A stretch of DNA of 64,000 bases from Bradyrhizobium sp. 138 (GCF_023074075.1 NZ_JADPKT010000086.1:55126-119125), one strand, 5' to 3'. Positions 8,967-20,004 are shown, counted from the first letter of the stretch. The notes: generated by a model not told the origin, from the letters alone. A program made the numbers and translations.

Positions 8967-9099
8967 CATTGCGAAAAGACTCACGTGCGTTGACCCGGTC
9001 CTTTCGGTTCCGGATTCCTCAGCCCCCAGCCCCCCGGGGTCGAACAGGATCGGGTCTGTACGCGCGACAAGGAGGGCCAACGCAAGTTGGTCCTTTTTT
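8967..9099 (+). ncRNA. Candidate structured small RNA with intrinsic terminator
   Basis: The 600-bp gap between the DUF2794 and DUF1223 genes has no convincing protein gene but does have strong secondary structure. CGTGCGT and GACCCGGTCCT (8984-9002) can pair with AGGATCGGGTC and ACGCGCG (9046-9066) to give a long, nearly continuous hairpin of about 18 pairs with a short bulge. It is followed at once by a GNRA-looped terminator with six Ts. The shape (long imperfect hairpin plus terminator, about 130 nt) is that of an independent sRNA; a 6S-like RNA is one possibility. I cannot match it to a named family. The 5' end is a guess and no clear promoter is visible. Confidence 0.4.
9073..9099 (+). 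terminator. Intrinsic terminator with GCAA tetraloop
   Basis: The stem GGGCCAAC / GTTGGTCC has one G-T pair, a GCAA loop and is followed by TTTTTT. No protein-coding gene reads into it on this strand, which points to a non-coding transcript upstream. Confidence 0.8.
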
Positions 9100-9167
9100 G
9101 TTTGTGTCGGGATGTTTCTGCCGCCGACCGACCGTCTCTCCAAACATCCGCGCGAAGACTCTCACAT

Positions 9168-9290
9168 CCTGAAGGCCACGCCCTTGCGCGGCGTCTCGAA
9201 GGATGAAAGGCCCGGCCGCGCCAGCAGGGGTCTGCCTGGTTCGAGACGGCGCTGACGCGCCTCCTCACCATGAGGGTTGAGAGTGCGTTC
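9168..9290. repeat. Dispersed palindromic repeat, family E
   Basis: This GC-rich element contains GGCGTCTCGAAGGATGA on one side and TTCGAGACGGCGCTGACGCG and CTCACCATGAGGGT on the other. The module CGTCTCGAA / TTCGAGACG is inverted. It follows the 3' end of the DUF1223 gene and has no other clear copy in this window, but it looks like known bradyrhizobial intergenic repeats. Confidence 0.5.
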
Positions 9291-9318
9291 GAGTCGGAAG
9301 TTTCGAAGCGCGCGCGCT

Positions 9319-10095
9319 TCAGTGCAGCGACGTGTAAGCCGCGCCCAGCATCGGGCCGGGCTTCTCCCGGCTGCCATCCTGGACGTAGACCACCGCGCCG
9401 TCGACGCCGTCGCGCGTGAGGTTCTCGATCGGCACCGTCCAGCTTTCCGGACGCCCGGTCCAGTCACCGACCTTGAGCACGTTGCGCACCACATTGTGAT
9501 AGGTGACTTGCTGCCCGCGATTCTCGCCGCGGGTGATCGCGATCGGGACCGACCGGGCGATCGAACAGATCCAGACCTCGCCATGCGAGATTGCCGGCTC
9601 GTTGCTCGCGGCCACCGACACGTTGATCTGCTTGCCCGCGAGCGACATCGTCACCGGCACGCTCATCACGCCCTTGCCCTTGTCAGCTTTGCCGATGGCA
9701 GTCTCGATGCCGGTACGGTCGCTGCCGATGACGTGGGTCGAGCCGTTGACCACGACCTGCGGCGTGTAGACCTCGCGGTCGCCGCGCATGCGCGAATAGG
9801 CACGCTGGCGTGCAGAAAAGCGCGAATCCGCCAGCGTGTCCTTCCAGCCCAGATAGTCCCAATAATCGATCGGCATGCTCAGCGCGATGATCGACGGGTC
9901 TTTGGAGAGATCGCCGATGATCTGGTCGGCGGGCGGACATGAGGAGCAGCCCTGCGAGGTGAACAATTCGACAACGGCGCGGGGATCAGCCTGTGCGGGA
10001 CGGATGACGGCGACGATCGCACAGATGCCGAGGGCGCCCGACCAGAGGGCACCGGACCAACGTGAAACCAGATGAGAAGCCGTCATTGTTGTCAT
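9319..10095 (-). CDS. DUF1223 domain-containing exported protein (thioredoxin-like)
   Basis: This 258-residue protein has an N-terminal membrane or signal segment (about residues 14-36, ending IRPAQA) and then the DUF1223 domain. The domain starts VVELFTSQGCSSCPPAD, with a CxxC pair at about residues 50-53 and the downstream YTPQVVVNG segment (cis-Pro region) typical of a thioredoxin-like fold. The family is secreted and probably redox-active, but no substrate is known. It stands alone between a repeat and the convergent end of acnA. Confidence 0.87.
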   Translation of the reverse strand: MTTMTASHLVSRWSGALWSGALGICAIVAVIRPAQADPRAVVELFTSQGCSSCPPADQIIGDLSKDPSIIALSMPIDYWDYLGWKDTLADSRFSARQRAYSRMRGDREVYTPQVVVNGSTHVIGSDRTGIETAIGKADKGKGVMSVPVTMSLAGKQINVSVAASNEPAISHGEVWICSIARSVPIAITRGENRGQQVTYHNVVRNVLKVGDWTGRPESWTVPIENLTRDGVDGAVVYVQDGSREKPGPMLGAAYTSLH

Positions 10096-10251
10096 GTCGA
10101 ACGCCGCACACCATTGCTCGTGGGAAGGGAGATCTTATCGCCGGATGGTCACCGTAGTCTTACGGGGCGCGGCACACTCGACCGTCCAGGCAAACCGTCC
10201 AAAGGAAGGTTTTTCCGCCGGGCGGGCCCATCTGGAGCATGCCGCAAACGC

Positions 10252-10283
10252 ATGAAGGCGGCCTTGTGATAGGCCGCCTTCAT
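10252..10283. terminator. Inverted repeat, probable terminator of acnA
   Basis: The perfect 13-bp stem ATGAAGGCGGCCT / AGGCCGCCTTCAT has a 6-base loop and lies 48 bases beyond the acnA stop. It is symmetric and lacks a strong T-run on the minus strand, so factor-independent termination is likely but not certain. A second small hairpin (CTCACT-TCGC-AGTGAG) follows at 10295-10310. Confidence 0.65.
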
Positions 10284-10331
10284 TTAACCTTCTACTCACT
10301 TCGCAGTGAGCCACCGTTCACAAATCCGCGC

Positions 10332-13052
<2,721 letters not shown>

Positions 13053-13075
13053 GTAGGAGATCCCAATTGTTAGTT

Positions 13076-13091
13076 ATACCCGGCAGGGTAT
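13076..13091. promoter_or_regulatory. Inverted repeat in the acnA 5' leader
   Basis: ATACCC-GGCA-GGGTAT lies 24 bases upstream of the acnA start codon. It could be a small operator or an mRNA hairpin near the ribosome binding site. I know no regulator for this exact sequence. Confidence 0.35.
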
Positions 13092-13167
13092 TTTAACACC
13101 GTCAGCGTATCAGGCTGGGCCGCTTGCCAGGGGCGGGTTGGCTTGCTGCATCAAGTAGTTCCGGGCT

Positions 13168-13184
13168 TATAGAAGCTTTCTAAC
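13168..13184. promoter_or_regulatory. Candidate Irr-binding iron control element (acnA/ccmA)
   Basis: TATAGAAGCTTTCTAAC matches the palindromic ICE consensus TTTAGAA-N3-TTCTAAA at 12 of 14 defined positions, by my own reading. It lies almost exactly midway between the divergent starts of acnA (116 bp away) and ccmA (111 bp away). Both products need iron or serve haem proteins. Irr represses iron-consuming genes in Rhizobiales when iron is low. Binding here is inferred. Confidence 0.65.
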
Positions 13185-13294
13185 CGCGCCGCCACAGCCA
13201 CAATCGTGCCCGCAGCAATCGCGAGCCAAAAATTCCCATGCGCTACCCCAAGTTTTCCTGAGGCCTCGAATTGAGTGACTTGAAACGAGGCGAG

Positions 13295-13897
13295 ATGCAG
13301 CTCTCCGGGCGCGGGGTCACCTGCGTGCGCGGCGGCCGCGAGGTGTTTGCCGGGCTCGATTTCGCAGCCGTCGCCGGCGAAGCCGTGGCGGTCGTCGGGC
13401 GCAACGGATCGGGCAAGACCTCGCTGCTGCGGCTGATCGCGGGGCTGCTCGTGCCGGCGGGAGGCAGGATCGCGCTGGAGGGCGGCGATACCGAGCTGAC
13501 CCTGCCCGAGCAGTGCCACTATCTCGGCCATCGCGATGCCCTGAAGCCGGCCCTCAGCGTGGCGGAAAATCTGACATTCTGGGCCGATTTTCTCGGCGGC
13601 GAGCGCCTTGACGCGGCCAAAAGTCTCGCCGCCGTCGGGCTCGACCATGCCACCCATCTGCCCGCCGGCTTCCTGTCCGCCGGCCAGCGCCGCCGGCTGT
13701 CGCTGGCCCGCCTGTTGACGGTCCGCCGCCCGGTCTGGCTGCTGGACGAGCCGACCAATGCGCTCGACGTGGCCGGCCAGGACATGTTCGGCGGCCTGAT
13801 GCGCGAGCACCTCGCCCGCGGCGGCCTGATCATCGCCGCGACGCACGCCCCGCTCGGGATCGAATCGCGGGAGCTGCGGATCGGGGGTGCGGCGTGA
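13295..13897 (+). CDS. ccmA: Haem exporter ATP-binding protein CcmA (CycV)
   Basis: This is the ATPase of the CcmABCD complex of system I cytochrome c maturation. The complex uses ATP to release holo-CcmE with its haem into the periplasmic assembly line. The 200-residue protein has Walker A GRNGSGKT near residues 34-41, a signature LSAGQRRRLSLARL and Walker B WLLDEPTNALD. I chose the ATG at 13295, preceded by GAGG, because it gives the usual CcmA N-terminus. A TTG at 13271 is a possible earlier start. It heads the ccmABCDG operon. Confidence 0.93.
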   Translation: MQLSGRGVTCVRGGREVFAGLDFAAVAGEAVAVVGRNGSGKTSLLRLIAGLLVPAGGRIALEGGDTELTLPEQCHYLGHRDALKPALSVAENLTFWADFLGGERLDAAKSLAAVGLDHATHLPAGFLSAGQRRRLSLARLLTVRRPVWLLDEPTNALDVAGQDMFGGLMREHLARGGLIIAATHAPLGIESRELRIGGAA

Positions 13898-13973
13898 TTT
13901 CGGCGGACCCTCAGCTTTCCAAGCGGCTCGAAGCCGTTGGACGACCCTATTCCGCAGGAAGGGCCCCCACTTC

Positions 13974-14642
13974 ATGACGGCCCTATCCGCCCTCATTCGC
14001 CGGGACATCCGGATCGCGCTTCGGGTTGGTGGCGGGGCGCTGATCGGGGTGCTGTTCTTCCTGACCGTGGTGGTGCTGATGCCGTTCGCGGTCGGGCCGG
14101 ATCTGGCGCTGCTGTCGCGGCTGGGGCCGGCCATTCTCTGGCTCGGCGCGCTGCTGGCGAGCCTGCTCACCCTCGACCGGCTGTTCATGGCCGACCACGA
14201 GGACGGCTCGCTCGACCTGATCACGATGAGCCAGACGCCGCTGGAACTCGCCTGCGCCGCCAAGGCGCTGGCGCATTGGCTGGCCGCCGGCCTGCCGCTG
14301 ATTGTCGCAACCCCTGTGCTCGGCCTCTTGCTCAATCTCGACATGGTCGCGACCAGCGCCGTGGCGCTGACGCTGCTGGCGGGCACGCCGGCCCTGACCT
14401 TCACCGGCATGATCGGCGCGGCGCTGGCGGTGACGCTGCACCGGGGCGGGCTGCTGATGGCGGTGCTGGTGCTGCCGCTGTCGATTCCCGTCCTGATTTT
14501 CGGCGTGGCGGCCTCGCAGGCCGTGATCGTCGGCCCGATGACGTTCGGTGCGCCGTTCTCGATCCTGTGCGCGCTGTCCCTGGTCAGCCTCGTGGTCGGC
14601 CCGTTCGCAGCCGCAGCGAGCCTGCGGCATGGGCTTGATTGA
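13974..14642 (+). CDS. ccmB: Haem exporter permease CcmB (CycW)
   Basis: This membrane subunit of the Ccm ABC complex has 222 residues with six predicted helices. It opens with ALIRRDIRIALRVGGG, the usual amphipathic N-terminus of CcmB, followed by helices near residues 22-45, 48-68, 95-120, 128-155, 160-180 and 195-218. I chose the ATG at 13974 because the longer in-frame extension upstream is polar and unlike the family. It lies 76 bases downstream of ccmA on the same strand, within the maturation operon. Confidence 0.92.
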   Translation: MTALSALIRRDIRIALRVGGGALIGVLFFLTVVVLMPFAVGPDLALLSRLGPAILWLGALLASLLTLDRLFMADHEDGSLDLITMSQTPLELACAAKALAHWLAAGLPLIVATPVLGLLLNLDMVATSAVALTLLAGTPALTFTGMIGAALAVTLHRGGLLMAVLVLPLSIPVLIFGVAASQAVIVGPMTFGAPFSILCALSLVSLVVGPFAAAASLRHGLD

Positions 14643-14724
14643 GATGGGCCTTGACCCCGATCAACTTTCGCTCGGGACTTTCGTGCTGATTGCCTGAGCG
14701 GCCACCGATGATTATCAGGGTACC

Positions 14725-15516
14725 ATGTCACTGATCGACCTCGCCAACCCGACCCGGTTCCTCGCGCTAACAGCGCGGGTGTTGCCGTGGCTCGCGGCCG
14801 CGACCGTCATCATGCTCGCGATCGGCCTCTACCAGTCTGCCAACGCGCCAGACGACTATCAGCAGGGAGCGACCGTCAAAATCATGTTCATCCACGTGCC
14901 CAATGCGTGGCTGTCGATGTTCGTCTGGGCCGTGATGAGCATCGCCTCGCTGGGCACGCTGGTGTGGCGGCATCCGCTGGCCGACGTCGCCGCCAAAGCC
15001 GCAGCGCCGATCGGCGCCGCCTTCACCTTCCTCGCGCTGCTCACGGGCTCGCTGTGGGGCCGGCCGATGTGGGGCACCTATTGGGAATGGGATGCGCGGC
15101 TCACATCGGTGCTGATCCTGTTTCTGATGTATCTCGGCCTGATGGCGCTGTGGCGCGCGGTCGACGATCCTTCGCGCGCGGCTCGCGCCGCCGCGGTGCT
15201 GACCCTGGTCGGCGCGATCAATTTGCCGATCATCAAGTTCTCGGTCGACTGGTGGAACACGCTGCACCAGCCGGCCTCGGTGATGCGCATCGGCGGATCG
15301 GCCCTCGACAAATCGTTCCTGATTCCGCTGCTGGTGATGGCGATCGCCTTCACGCTGCTGTTCGTCACGCTGCATCTGGCGGCGATGCGCAACGAAATCC
15401 TGCGCCGCCGGGTCCGCTCCCTGCAAATGATGCAGGCGAGCCGCGCGGCGTTCTCGAGCGAAGCGGGCTCCGGTTCGCGCGGACAAAACGCGTCGAACGA
15501 AGTCGGGGCCGCATGA
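14725..15516 (+). CDS. ccmC: Haem exporter protein CcmC (CycZ)
   Basis: CcmC handles haem in the inner membrane and loads it onto CcmE. The 263-residue protein has six helices and the Trp-rich haem-handling motif WGTYWEWDARLTS. Histidines that flank this motif in the family are visible as FIHVPNAW and WWNTLHQP. Its C-terminal tail after about residue 230 is polar. The stop codon overlaps the ccmD start region, so translation is coupled. Confidence 0.96.
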   Translation: MSLIDLANPTRFLALTARVLPWLAAATVIMLAIGLYQSANAPDDYQQGATVKIMFIHVPNAWLSMFVWAVMSIASLGTLVWRHPLADVAAKAAAPIGAAFTFLALLTGSLWGRPMWGTYWEWDARLTSVLILFLMYLGLMALWRAVDDPSRAARAAAVLTLVGAINLPIIKFSVDWWNTLHQPASVMRIGGSALDKSFLIPLLVMAIAFTLLFVTLHLAAMRNEILRRRVRSLQMMQASRAAFSSEAGSGSRGQNASNEVGAA

Positions 15517-15698
15517 TCATGTCGCTCGGTCCTTATGCATCCTTCATCGTGACGTCCTATGCCGCAGCGGCCGTCGTGGTCGCGATCCTGGTCGGCTGGA
15601 TCGTGCTCGATTATCGCAACCAGACGCAGCGCCTGCGCGAGCTCGACCGCAGCGGCATCACCCGCCGCTCCGGCCGCAGCGCGGTGGACGCCCCATGA
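15513..15698 (+). CDS. ccmD: Haem exporter protein CcmD (CycX)
   Basis: This 61-residue single-pass membrane protein is of the CcmD type and is required for release of holo-CcmE from CcmABC. It has the short start MSLGPYASFIVTSYAAAAVV, a single helix at about residues 12-34 and a charged cytoplasmic tail. Position decides the call: it overlaps the ccmC stop by four bases and its own stop overlaps the ccmG start by four bases. A second in-frame ATG at 15519 is an equally good start. Confidence 0.9.
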   Translation: MIMSLGPYASFIVTSYAAAAVVVAILVGWIVLDYRNQTQRLRELDRSGITRRSGRSAVDAP

Positions 15699-16288
15699 GC
15701 GATCCATCGACCCCCGCAGCGCCGCAGCGCCGCACCTTCCTGATGGTGCTGCCGCTGATCGCCTTCATTGCCCTTGCGCTGCTGTTCTGGTTCCGGCTCG
15801 GCAGCGGCGATCCCTCGCGAATTCCGTCCGCGCTGATCGGGCGGCCGGCGCCGCAAACGCTGCTGCCGCCGCTCGAGGGATTGCTGGCCGACAATGCGCC
15901 CGTGCCGGGGCTCGATCCGGCCGCCTTCAAGGGCAAGGTCAGCCTCGTCAATGTCTGGGCGTCCTGGTGCGTGCCTTGCCATGACGAAGCCCCGCTCCTG
16001 ACCGAGCTCGCCAAGGACAAGCGTTTCCAGCTCGTCGGCATCAATTACAAGGACGCGGCCGACAATGCGCGCCGCTTCCTGGGGCGCTACGGCAACCCGT
16101 TCGGCCGCGTCGGCGTGGATGCCAACGGCCGGGCCTCGATCGAATGGGGCGTCTACGGCGTACCGGAGACCTTCGTCGTCGGGCGCGAAGGCACCATCGT
16201 CTACAAGCTGGTCGGTCCGGTCACGCCGGACAATCTGCAGAAGGTGTTATTGCCGCAGATGGAGAAGGCGCTGAAGGCGGGGTCGTAG
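15695..16288 (+). CDS. ccmG: Thiol:disulfide interchange protein CcmG/DsbE (CycY)
   Basis: This membrane-anchored thioredoxin keeps apocytochrome c haem-binding cysteines reduced in the periplasm. The 197-residue protein has one N-terminal helix (about 14-34) and then a thioredoxin fold with the active site WCVPC at about residues 91-95. GVPETFVV is the cis-proline segment and the acidic CcmG-type insert is also present. It is the last gene of the ccm operon here. CcmE, CcmF and CcmH are not in the window and must be encoded elsewhere. Confidence 0.95.
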   Translation: MSDPSTPAAPQRRTFLMVLPLIAFIALALLFWFRLGSGDPSRIPSALIGRPAPQTLLPPLEGLLADNAPVPGLDPAAFKGKVSLVNVWASWCVPCHDEAPLLTELAKDKRFQLVGINYKDAADNARRFLGRYGNPFGRVGVDANGRASIEWGVYGVPETFVVGREGTIVYKLVGPVTPDNLQKVLLPQMEKALKAGS

Positions 16289-16299
16289 AACGGTCGCGC

Positions 16300-16405
16300 G
16301 TCCCGGACGCTGCGCACCGCTGCAGAGCCGGGACCAATGTCACCGCGACGACGGTTTGGAGAGAGCCTGGGTCCCGGCTCGCGCTTCGCGCGTCCGGGAC
16401 ACGAG
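16300..16405. repeat. Dispersed palindromic repeat, family A, copy 2
   Basis: It begins GTCCCGGACGCTGCGCACC, contains GCAGAGCCGGGACC and ends with GCGCGTCCGGGACACGAG. It fills the convergent gap between ccmG and yciB and may act as a bidirectional transcription end. Confidence 0.8.
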
Positions 16406-16410
16406 ACCGA

Positions 16411-17013
16411 CTACCCCTTCCTGACATCCCCCCCTTCGGCCTCGCTCGCCTCCAGCGACACCGGCTCGAGATGGTAGCGCTTGGTCAGCGGCATCTGGGC
16501 GATGGCGAAGATCATGGTCAGCGGGGTCACGCCGAACACCTTGAAGTTCACCCAGAAGTCCGTGCTCTGCGTGCGCCAGACGATCTCGTTCAGCACCGCC
16601 AGGCCGGCGAAGAACAGCGCCCAGCGCAGCGTGAGGATGCGCCAGCCCTGCGGCGTCAAATTGAACATCTGGTCGAACATCACGGCGATGAAGGAGCGGC
16701 CAAACAAAAGGCCGCCGCCGAGGATCGCGGCGAACAGGCCATAGATGATGGTCGGCTTGACCTTGATGAAGGTCTCATCGTGCAGCACCAGCGTCAGCGT
16801 GCCGAACACCAGCACGATCACGCCTGTGACGATCGCCATGATCGGAATGTGGCGCGTCACCACATAGGACGCCGCCATCGCCGCCGCGATCGCGACCATG
16901 AAGGCGCCGGTGGCGGCGAACAGATTGAACTTGGCGTTGACGAAGAAGAACACGAGCAGCGGACCGAGCTCGGTCGCAAGCTTGAACAGCGGATGCGGCT
17001 GGGTCTTGTCCAT
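16411..17013 (-). CDS. yciB: Inner-membrane septation protein A (YciB family)
   Basis: This 200-residue integral membrane protein of the YciB/IspZ family has five or six helices. It starts HPLFKLATELGPLLVFFFVN, the conserved opening of the family, and contains RSFIAVMFDQMFNLTPQGW and NEIVWRTQSTDFWVNFKVFG, both signature segments. The family is linked to cell envelope and septum integrity in gammaproteobacteria. It starts three bases after the ftsY stop, so the two form a transcription unit. Confidence 0.94.
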   Translation of the reverse strand: MDKTQPHPLFKLATELGPLLVFFFVNAKFNLFAATGAFMVAIAAAMAASYVVTRHIPIMAIVTGVIVLVFGTLTLVLHDETFIKVKPTIIYGLFAAILGGGLLFGRSFIAVMFDQMFNLTPQGWRILTLRWALFFAGLAVLNEIVWRTQSTDFWVNFKVFGVTPLTMIFAIAQMPLTKRYHLEPVSLEASEAEGGDVRKG

Positions 17014-17016
17014 GCT

Positions 17017-17964
17017 CTAGCTTTCGATTCCGGCAATGGCGCGGGCGAAATCGCGCGCGGTGAACGGCGCGAGATCGTCGACGCCTTCGCCGACGCCGAT
17101 GAAATGCACCGGCAGTTTGAATTTTTCCGCGAGCGCGACCAGGATGCCGCCGCGCGCGGTGCCGTCGAGCTTGGTCATCACCAGGCCAGTGACCCCGGCG
17201 GTGCGATGGAAGGCCTCGACCTGCGACAGCGCGTTCTGGCCGACGGTCGCGTCGAGCACCAGCAGCACCGCATGCGGCGCAGTCGCATCCACCTTGCGGA
17301 TGACGCGCACGACCTTTTCGAGCTCGTTCATCAGCTCGGCCTTGTTTTGCAAGCGCCCGGCGGTGTCGATCAGCAGCACGTCGACATTCTGCTCCTTCGC
17401 CGCGGTGAGCGCGTTGAAGGCGAGGCTTGCGGAGTCCGAGCCCTGCGCCCCGGCGATGACGGGTGTCTTGGTCCGCTCGCCCCACACCTTGAGCTGCTCG
17501 ATCGCGGCCGCGCGAAACGTGTCGCCGGCGGCCAGCATCACCTTGCGCCCTTCGGAGGCGAATTTTTGCGAGAGCTTTCCGATGGTGGTGGTCTTGCCGG
17601 AGCCGTTGACCCCGACCACGAGAATGACGAACGGCTTTTTGGCGGTGTCGATCTCGAGCGGCTTTGCCACCGGCGCCAGCACCTTCTCGACCTCGGTCGC
17701 GACGACATCCTTGACCTCGTCCGCCGAGATCGCCTTGTCGTAGCGGCCGGTGCCGACCGCATCGGCAATGCGGACCGCGACGGAGGTGCCGAGATCGGCG
17801 CGCAATAGCACGTCCTCGATGTCGTCGAGCATGGCGCGATCGAGCTTGCGCTTGGTCACAAGGTCGGCGACCGCGGTCCCGAGCGAGGACGAGGTGCGCT
17901 TCAGCCCGTTGGACAGGCGGCGCCACCAGCTCAGCTTGGGGGGATCTGACGTGGTATCGTTCAT
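17017..17964 (-). CDS. ftsY: Signal recognition particle receptor FtsY
   Basis: This SRP receptor GTPase docks ribosome-SRP complexes at the membrane. The 315-residue protein has an N domain (about 30-105) and a G domain with G1 GVNGSGKTT at about 118-126, DTAGRL, TKLDGTARGG and the closing FIGVGEGVDDLAPF. The acidic A domain is almost absent, replaced by a short Trp-containing start (LSWWRRLSNGLKRTS) that probably acts as the membrane-targeting helix. This short form is usual in alphaproteobacteria. Its partner Ffh is encoded at 25398. Confidence 0.97.
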   Translation of the reverse strand: MNDTTSDPPKLSWWRRLSNGLKRTSSSLGTAVADLVTKRKLDRAMLDDIEDVLLRADLGTSVAVRIADAVGTGRYDKAISADEVKDVVATEVEKVLAPVAKPLEIDTAKKPFVILVVGVNGSGKTTTIGKLSQKFASEGRKVMLAAGDTFRAAAIEQLKVWGERTKTPVIAGAQGSDSASLAFNALTAAKEQNVDVLLIDTAGRLQNKAELMNELEKVVRVIRKVDATAPHAVLLVLDATVGQNALSQVEAFHRTAGVTGLVMTKLDGTARGGILVALAEKFKLPVHFIGVGEGVDDLAPFTARDFARAIAGIES

Positions 17965-18024
17965 GGCGGGGGTGTGTTAGCCGTTCCGGCCTCCAAACGA
18001 AAGTCTTGACCGAAAGTCCTGCAA

Positions 18025-18729
18025 TTGCCCGATGTTCCCCAATTGACCGCCGACGAGATCATGGCGCGCGTGCTCCATCGCGACGGGCTGATGCTGGTCA
18101 TCGACAAGCCGTCCGGTCTGCCGGTGCATCGCGGCCCCAAGGGCGGCGCCAATCTGGAGGCCTCGTTCGACGCATTGCGTTTCGGCCTGCCGCGGCCGCC
18201 GGTGTTGGCCCACCGGCTGGACAAGGACACCTCCGGCTGCCTCGTGCTCGGCCGCCATCGCAAGGCGACCGCATCGCTCGGCCTCCTCTTCAAGCACGGC
18301 AAGATCGGCAAGACCTACTGGACCGTGGTCGAGGGCGGACCGGCCGAGGACGAAGGGATCATCGACATGCCGCTCGGCCGGCTCAATGCCGAGCGCGGCT
18401 GGTGGCAGAAGCCCGATCCCGAGGGACAGAAGGCGATCACCAACTGGAAAGTGATGGGCCGCGGCGGCGACGGCCTGACCTGGCTCGCAATGGAACCGGT
18501 GACCGGGCGGACCCATCAATTGCGGGTGCATTCGGCCGCGACCGGCTGGCCGATCTTCGGCGATAACATTTACGGCAACGGCCCGCGCTTCGGCGAGCCG
18601 AAGCTGCACCTACATTCCCGCGAGATCGTGATCCCGATCTCCCGGAACAAGGAACCCGTCCGGGTCGTGGCGCCGGCCCCGCCCCATATGCACGAGAAGC
18701 TGCGCGCCTGCGGGTGGAACGGGGAATAG
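18025..18729 (+). CDS. RluA-family pseudouridine synthase
   Basis: This 234-residue RNA pseudouridine synthase has the catalytic motif HRLDKDTSG at about residues 63-71 (active-site Asp at 66). It also has the upstream VIDKPSGLPVH segment and the downstream GRTHQLRVH motif. It lacks an S4 domain and is shorter than RluC/RluD, so it resembles the small RluA/TruC group. The RNA target cannot be told from sequence. The start is a TTG; an ATG at 18061 is an alternative. Confidence 0.88.
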   Translation: MPDVPQLTADEIMARVLHRDGLMLVIDKPSGLPVHRGPKGGANLEASFDALRFGLPRPPVLAHRLDKDTSGCLVLGRHRKATASLGLLFKHGKIGKTYWTVVEGGPAEDEGIIDMPLGRLNAERGWWQKPDPEGQKAITNWKVMGRGGDGLTWLAMEPVTGRTHQLRVHSAATGWPIFGDNIYGNGPRFGEPKLHLHSREIVIPISRNKEPVRVVAPAPPHMHEKLRACGWNGE

Positions 18730-18894
18730 CTGCTGCTGGAGTTCACCTCTCGCGCTCTTGTCCGCCGAAGCCTTGGCGGATGCGGAAGAGGCAGACCATC
18801 AAGCCCATGGTTTACCAAACCTTCAGTGCTCGCCTCTAATGATAGCGGTTGCTTAGAACAAGCTTCTGTAACCGCTCAGGACGAGCAACGCGTC

Positions 18895-20004
18895 ATGTCC
18901 ACGGCCGGGCTATCGATCATCGACGAGGTCGAATCCGCGATTCGCGCGGGCTCGCCGGAAAAGGGCCTGGCAACGGCCCGCCGCGTCACCGACCTGTTCC
19001 TCTCCTCCGCCGGCAGTTTCGACGACGAACAGATCGCGTTGTTCGATGAGGTGCTCGATCGCCTGATCGGCACCATCGAGCTGCGCGCGCTTGCCGACAT
19101 GGGCGCACGCATCGCGCTCGCCGAGATCAGCGCGCAGCTGGCGCCGGTGGCTCAGGCGCCGCCCTCGGTGATCCGCCGCCTCGCCAGCAATGACGAGATC
19201 CGCATCGCCGGTCCCGTGCTGCAGGAATCCGCCCGCCTCGACGACGGCGAGCTGGTGAAGATCGCATCATCCAAAGGCGAGCCGCATCTGCTCGCGATCG
19301 CTGGTCGCTGGTGGCTGAAGGAGATCGTCACCGACGCGTTGCTGGCGCGCCGCTATCCCAGCGTCAGCCGCAGGCTCGCCGCCAATCCCGGCGCGCGCGT
19401 CTCCGGAAACGGATTCGCCGTGATGGTCGCCCAAGCCGAGTCGGATCCCGAGCTTGCCGTCAGCGTCGGCGTCCGCGTGGACCTGCCGTCGGAGCTCCGC
19501 CGCCGCTTGCTGCACTCGGCGACCGATGCCGTGCGCGCCCGCCTGCTATCGCGCGCGCCGCCGCATCTGTTCGAGGAAATCCAGAGCGCGATCGCGGCCA
19601 TCGCCGTCGGCGTCGAGCGCGAGATGTCGAGCGTCCGCGATTTCGAAGGCGCCAAACGCGCGATTGCAATGCTCAAGGCAACCGGCCAGCTCAATGAGGC
19701 GACGTTGCTCGGCTTCGCCAAGCAGCGACGTTACGAGGAGACCGCCGCGGCCCTGGCAGCCATGTCCGGATCGACTGTCGAAGTCATTCGCCCGCTGATG
19801 CAGAGCCTGCGCGACGACGGCCTGCTGGTGCCGTGCAAGGCAGCGCAGCTCAGCTGGGACACGACCGTGTCCGTGCTCGAAAGCCGTTTTGCGACCGGCG
19901 CGATGAAGCCTGCGGATCTCGCGCGGGCGCAAGGCCACTATGCGCACATGACGCCGGAGAATGCGCGGCGGACGCTGCGATTCTGGCAGGTAAGGGCGTC
20001 GTAA
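18895..20004 (+). CDS. DUF2336 domain-containing protein
   Basis: This 369-residue soluble protein is of unknown function. It is almost all helical, with repeated short helices such as SVIRRLASNDEIRIAGPVL and YPSVSRRLAANPGARVS that resemble HEAT-like units. This is the alphaproteobacterial DUF2336 pattern. No enzyme motif, signal peptide or membrane helix is visible. The family is often described near cell-cycle or signalling genes, but nothing here shows a role. I chose the ATG at 18895 because the upstream extension is not domain-like; a TTG lies further upstream. Confidence 0.85.
   Translation: MSTAGLSIIDEVESAIRAGSPEKGLATARRVTDLFLSSAGSFDDEQIALFDEVLDRLIGTIELRALADMGARIALAEISAQLAPVAQAPPSVIRRLASNDEIRIAGPVLQESARLDDGELVKIASSKGEPHLLAIAGRWWLKEIVTDALLARRYPSVSRRLAANPGARVSGNGFAVMVAQAESDPELAVSVGVRVDLPSELRRRLLHSATDAVRARLLSRAPPHLFEEIQSAIAAIAVGVEREMSSVRDFEGAKRAIAMLKATGQLNEATLLGFAKQRRYEETAAALAAMSGSTVEVIRPLMQSLRDDGLLVPCKAAQLSWDTTVSVLESRFATGAMKPADLARAQGHYAHMTPENARRTLRFWQVRAS

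Noticed and set aside
9041..9056. Sequence GGGTCGAACAGGATC resembling a tRNA T-arm
   Set aside because: The rest of a tRNA (acceptor stem, anticodon arm, CCA end) is absent; the bases pair better in the long hairpin.
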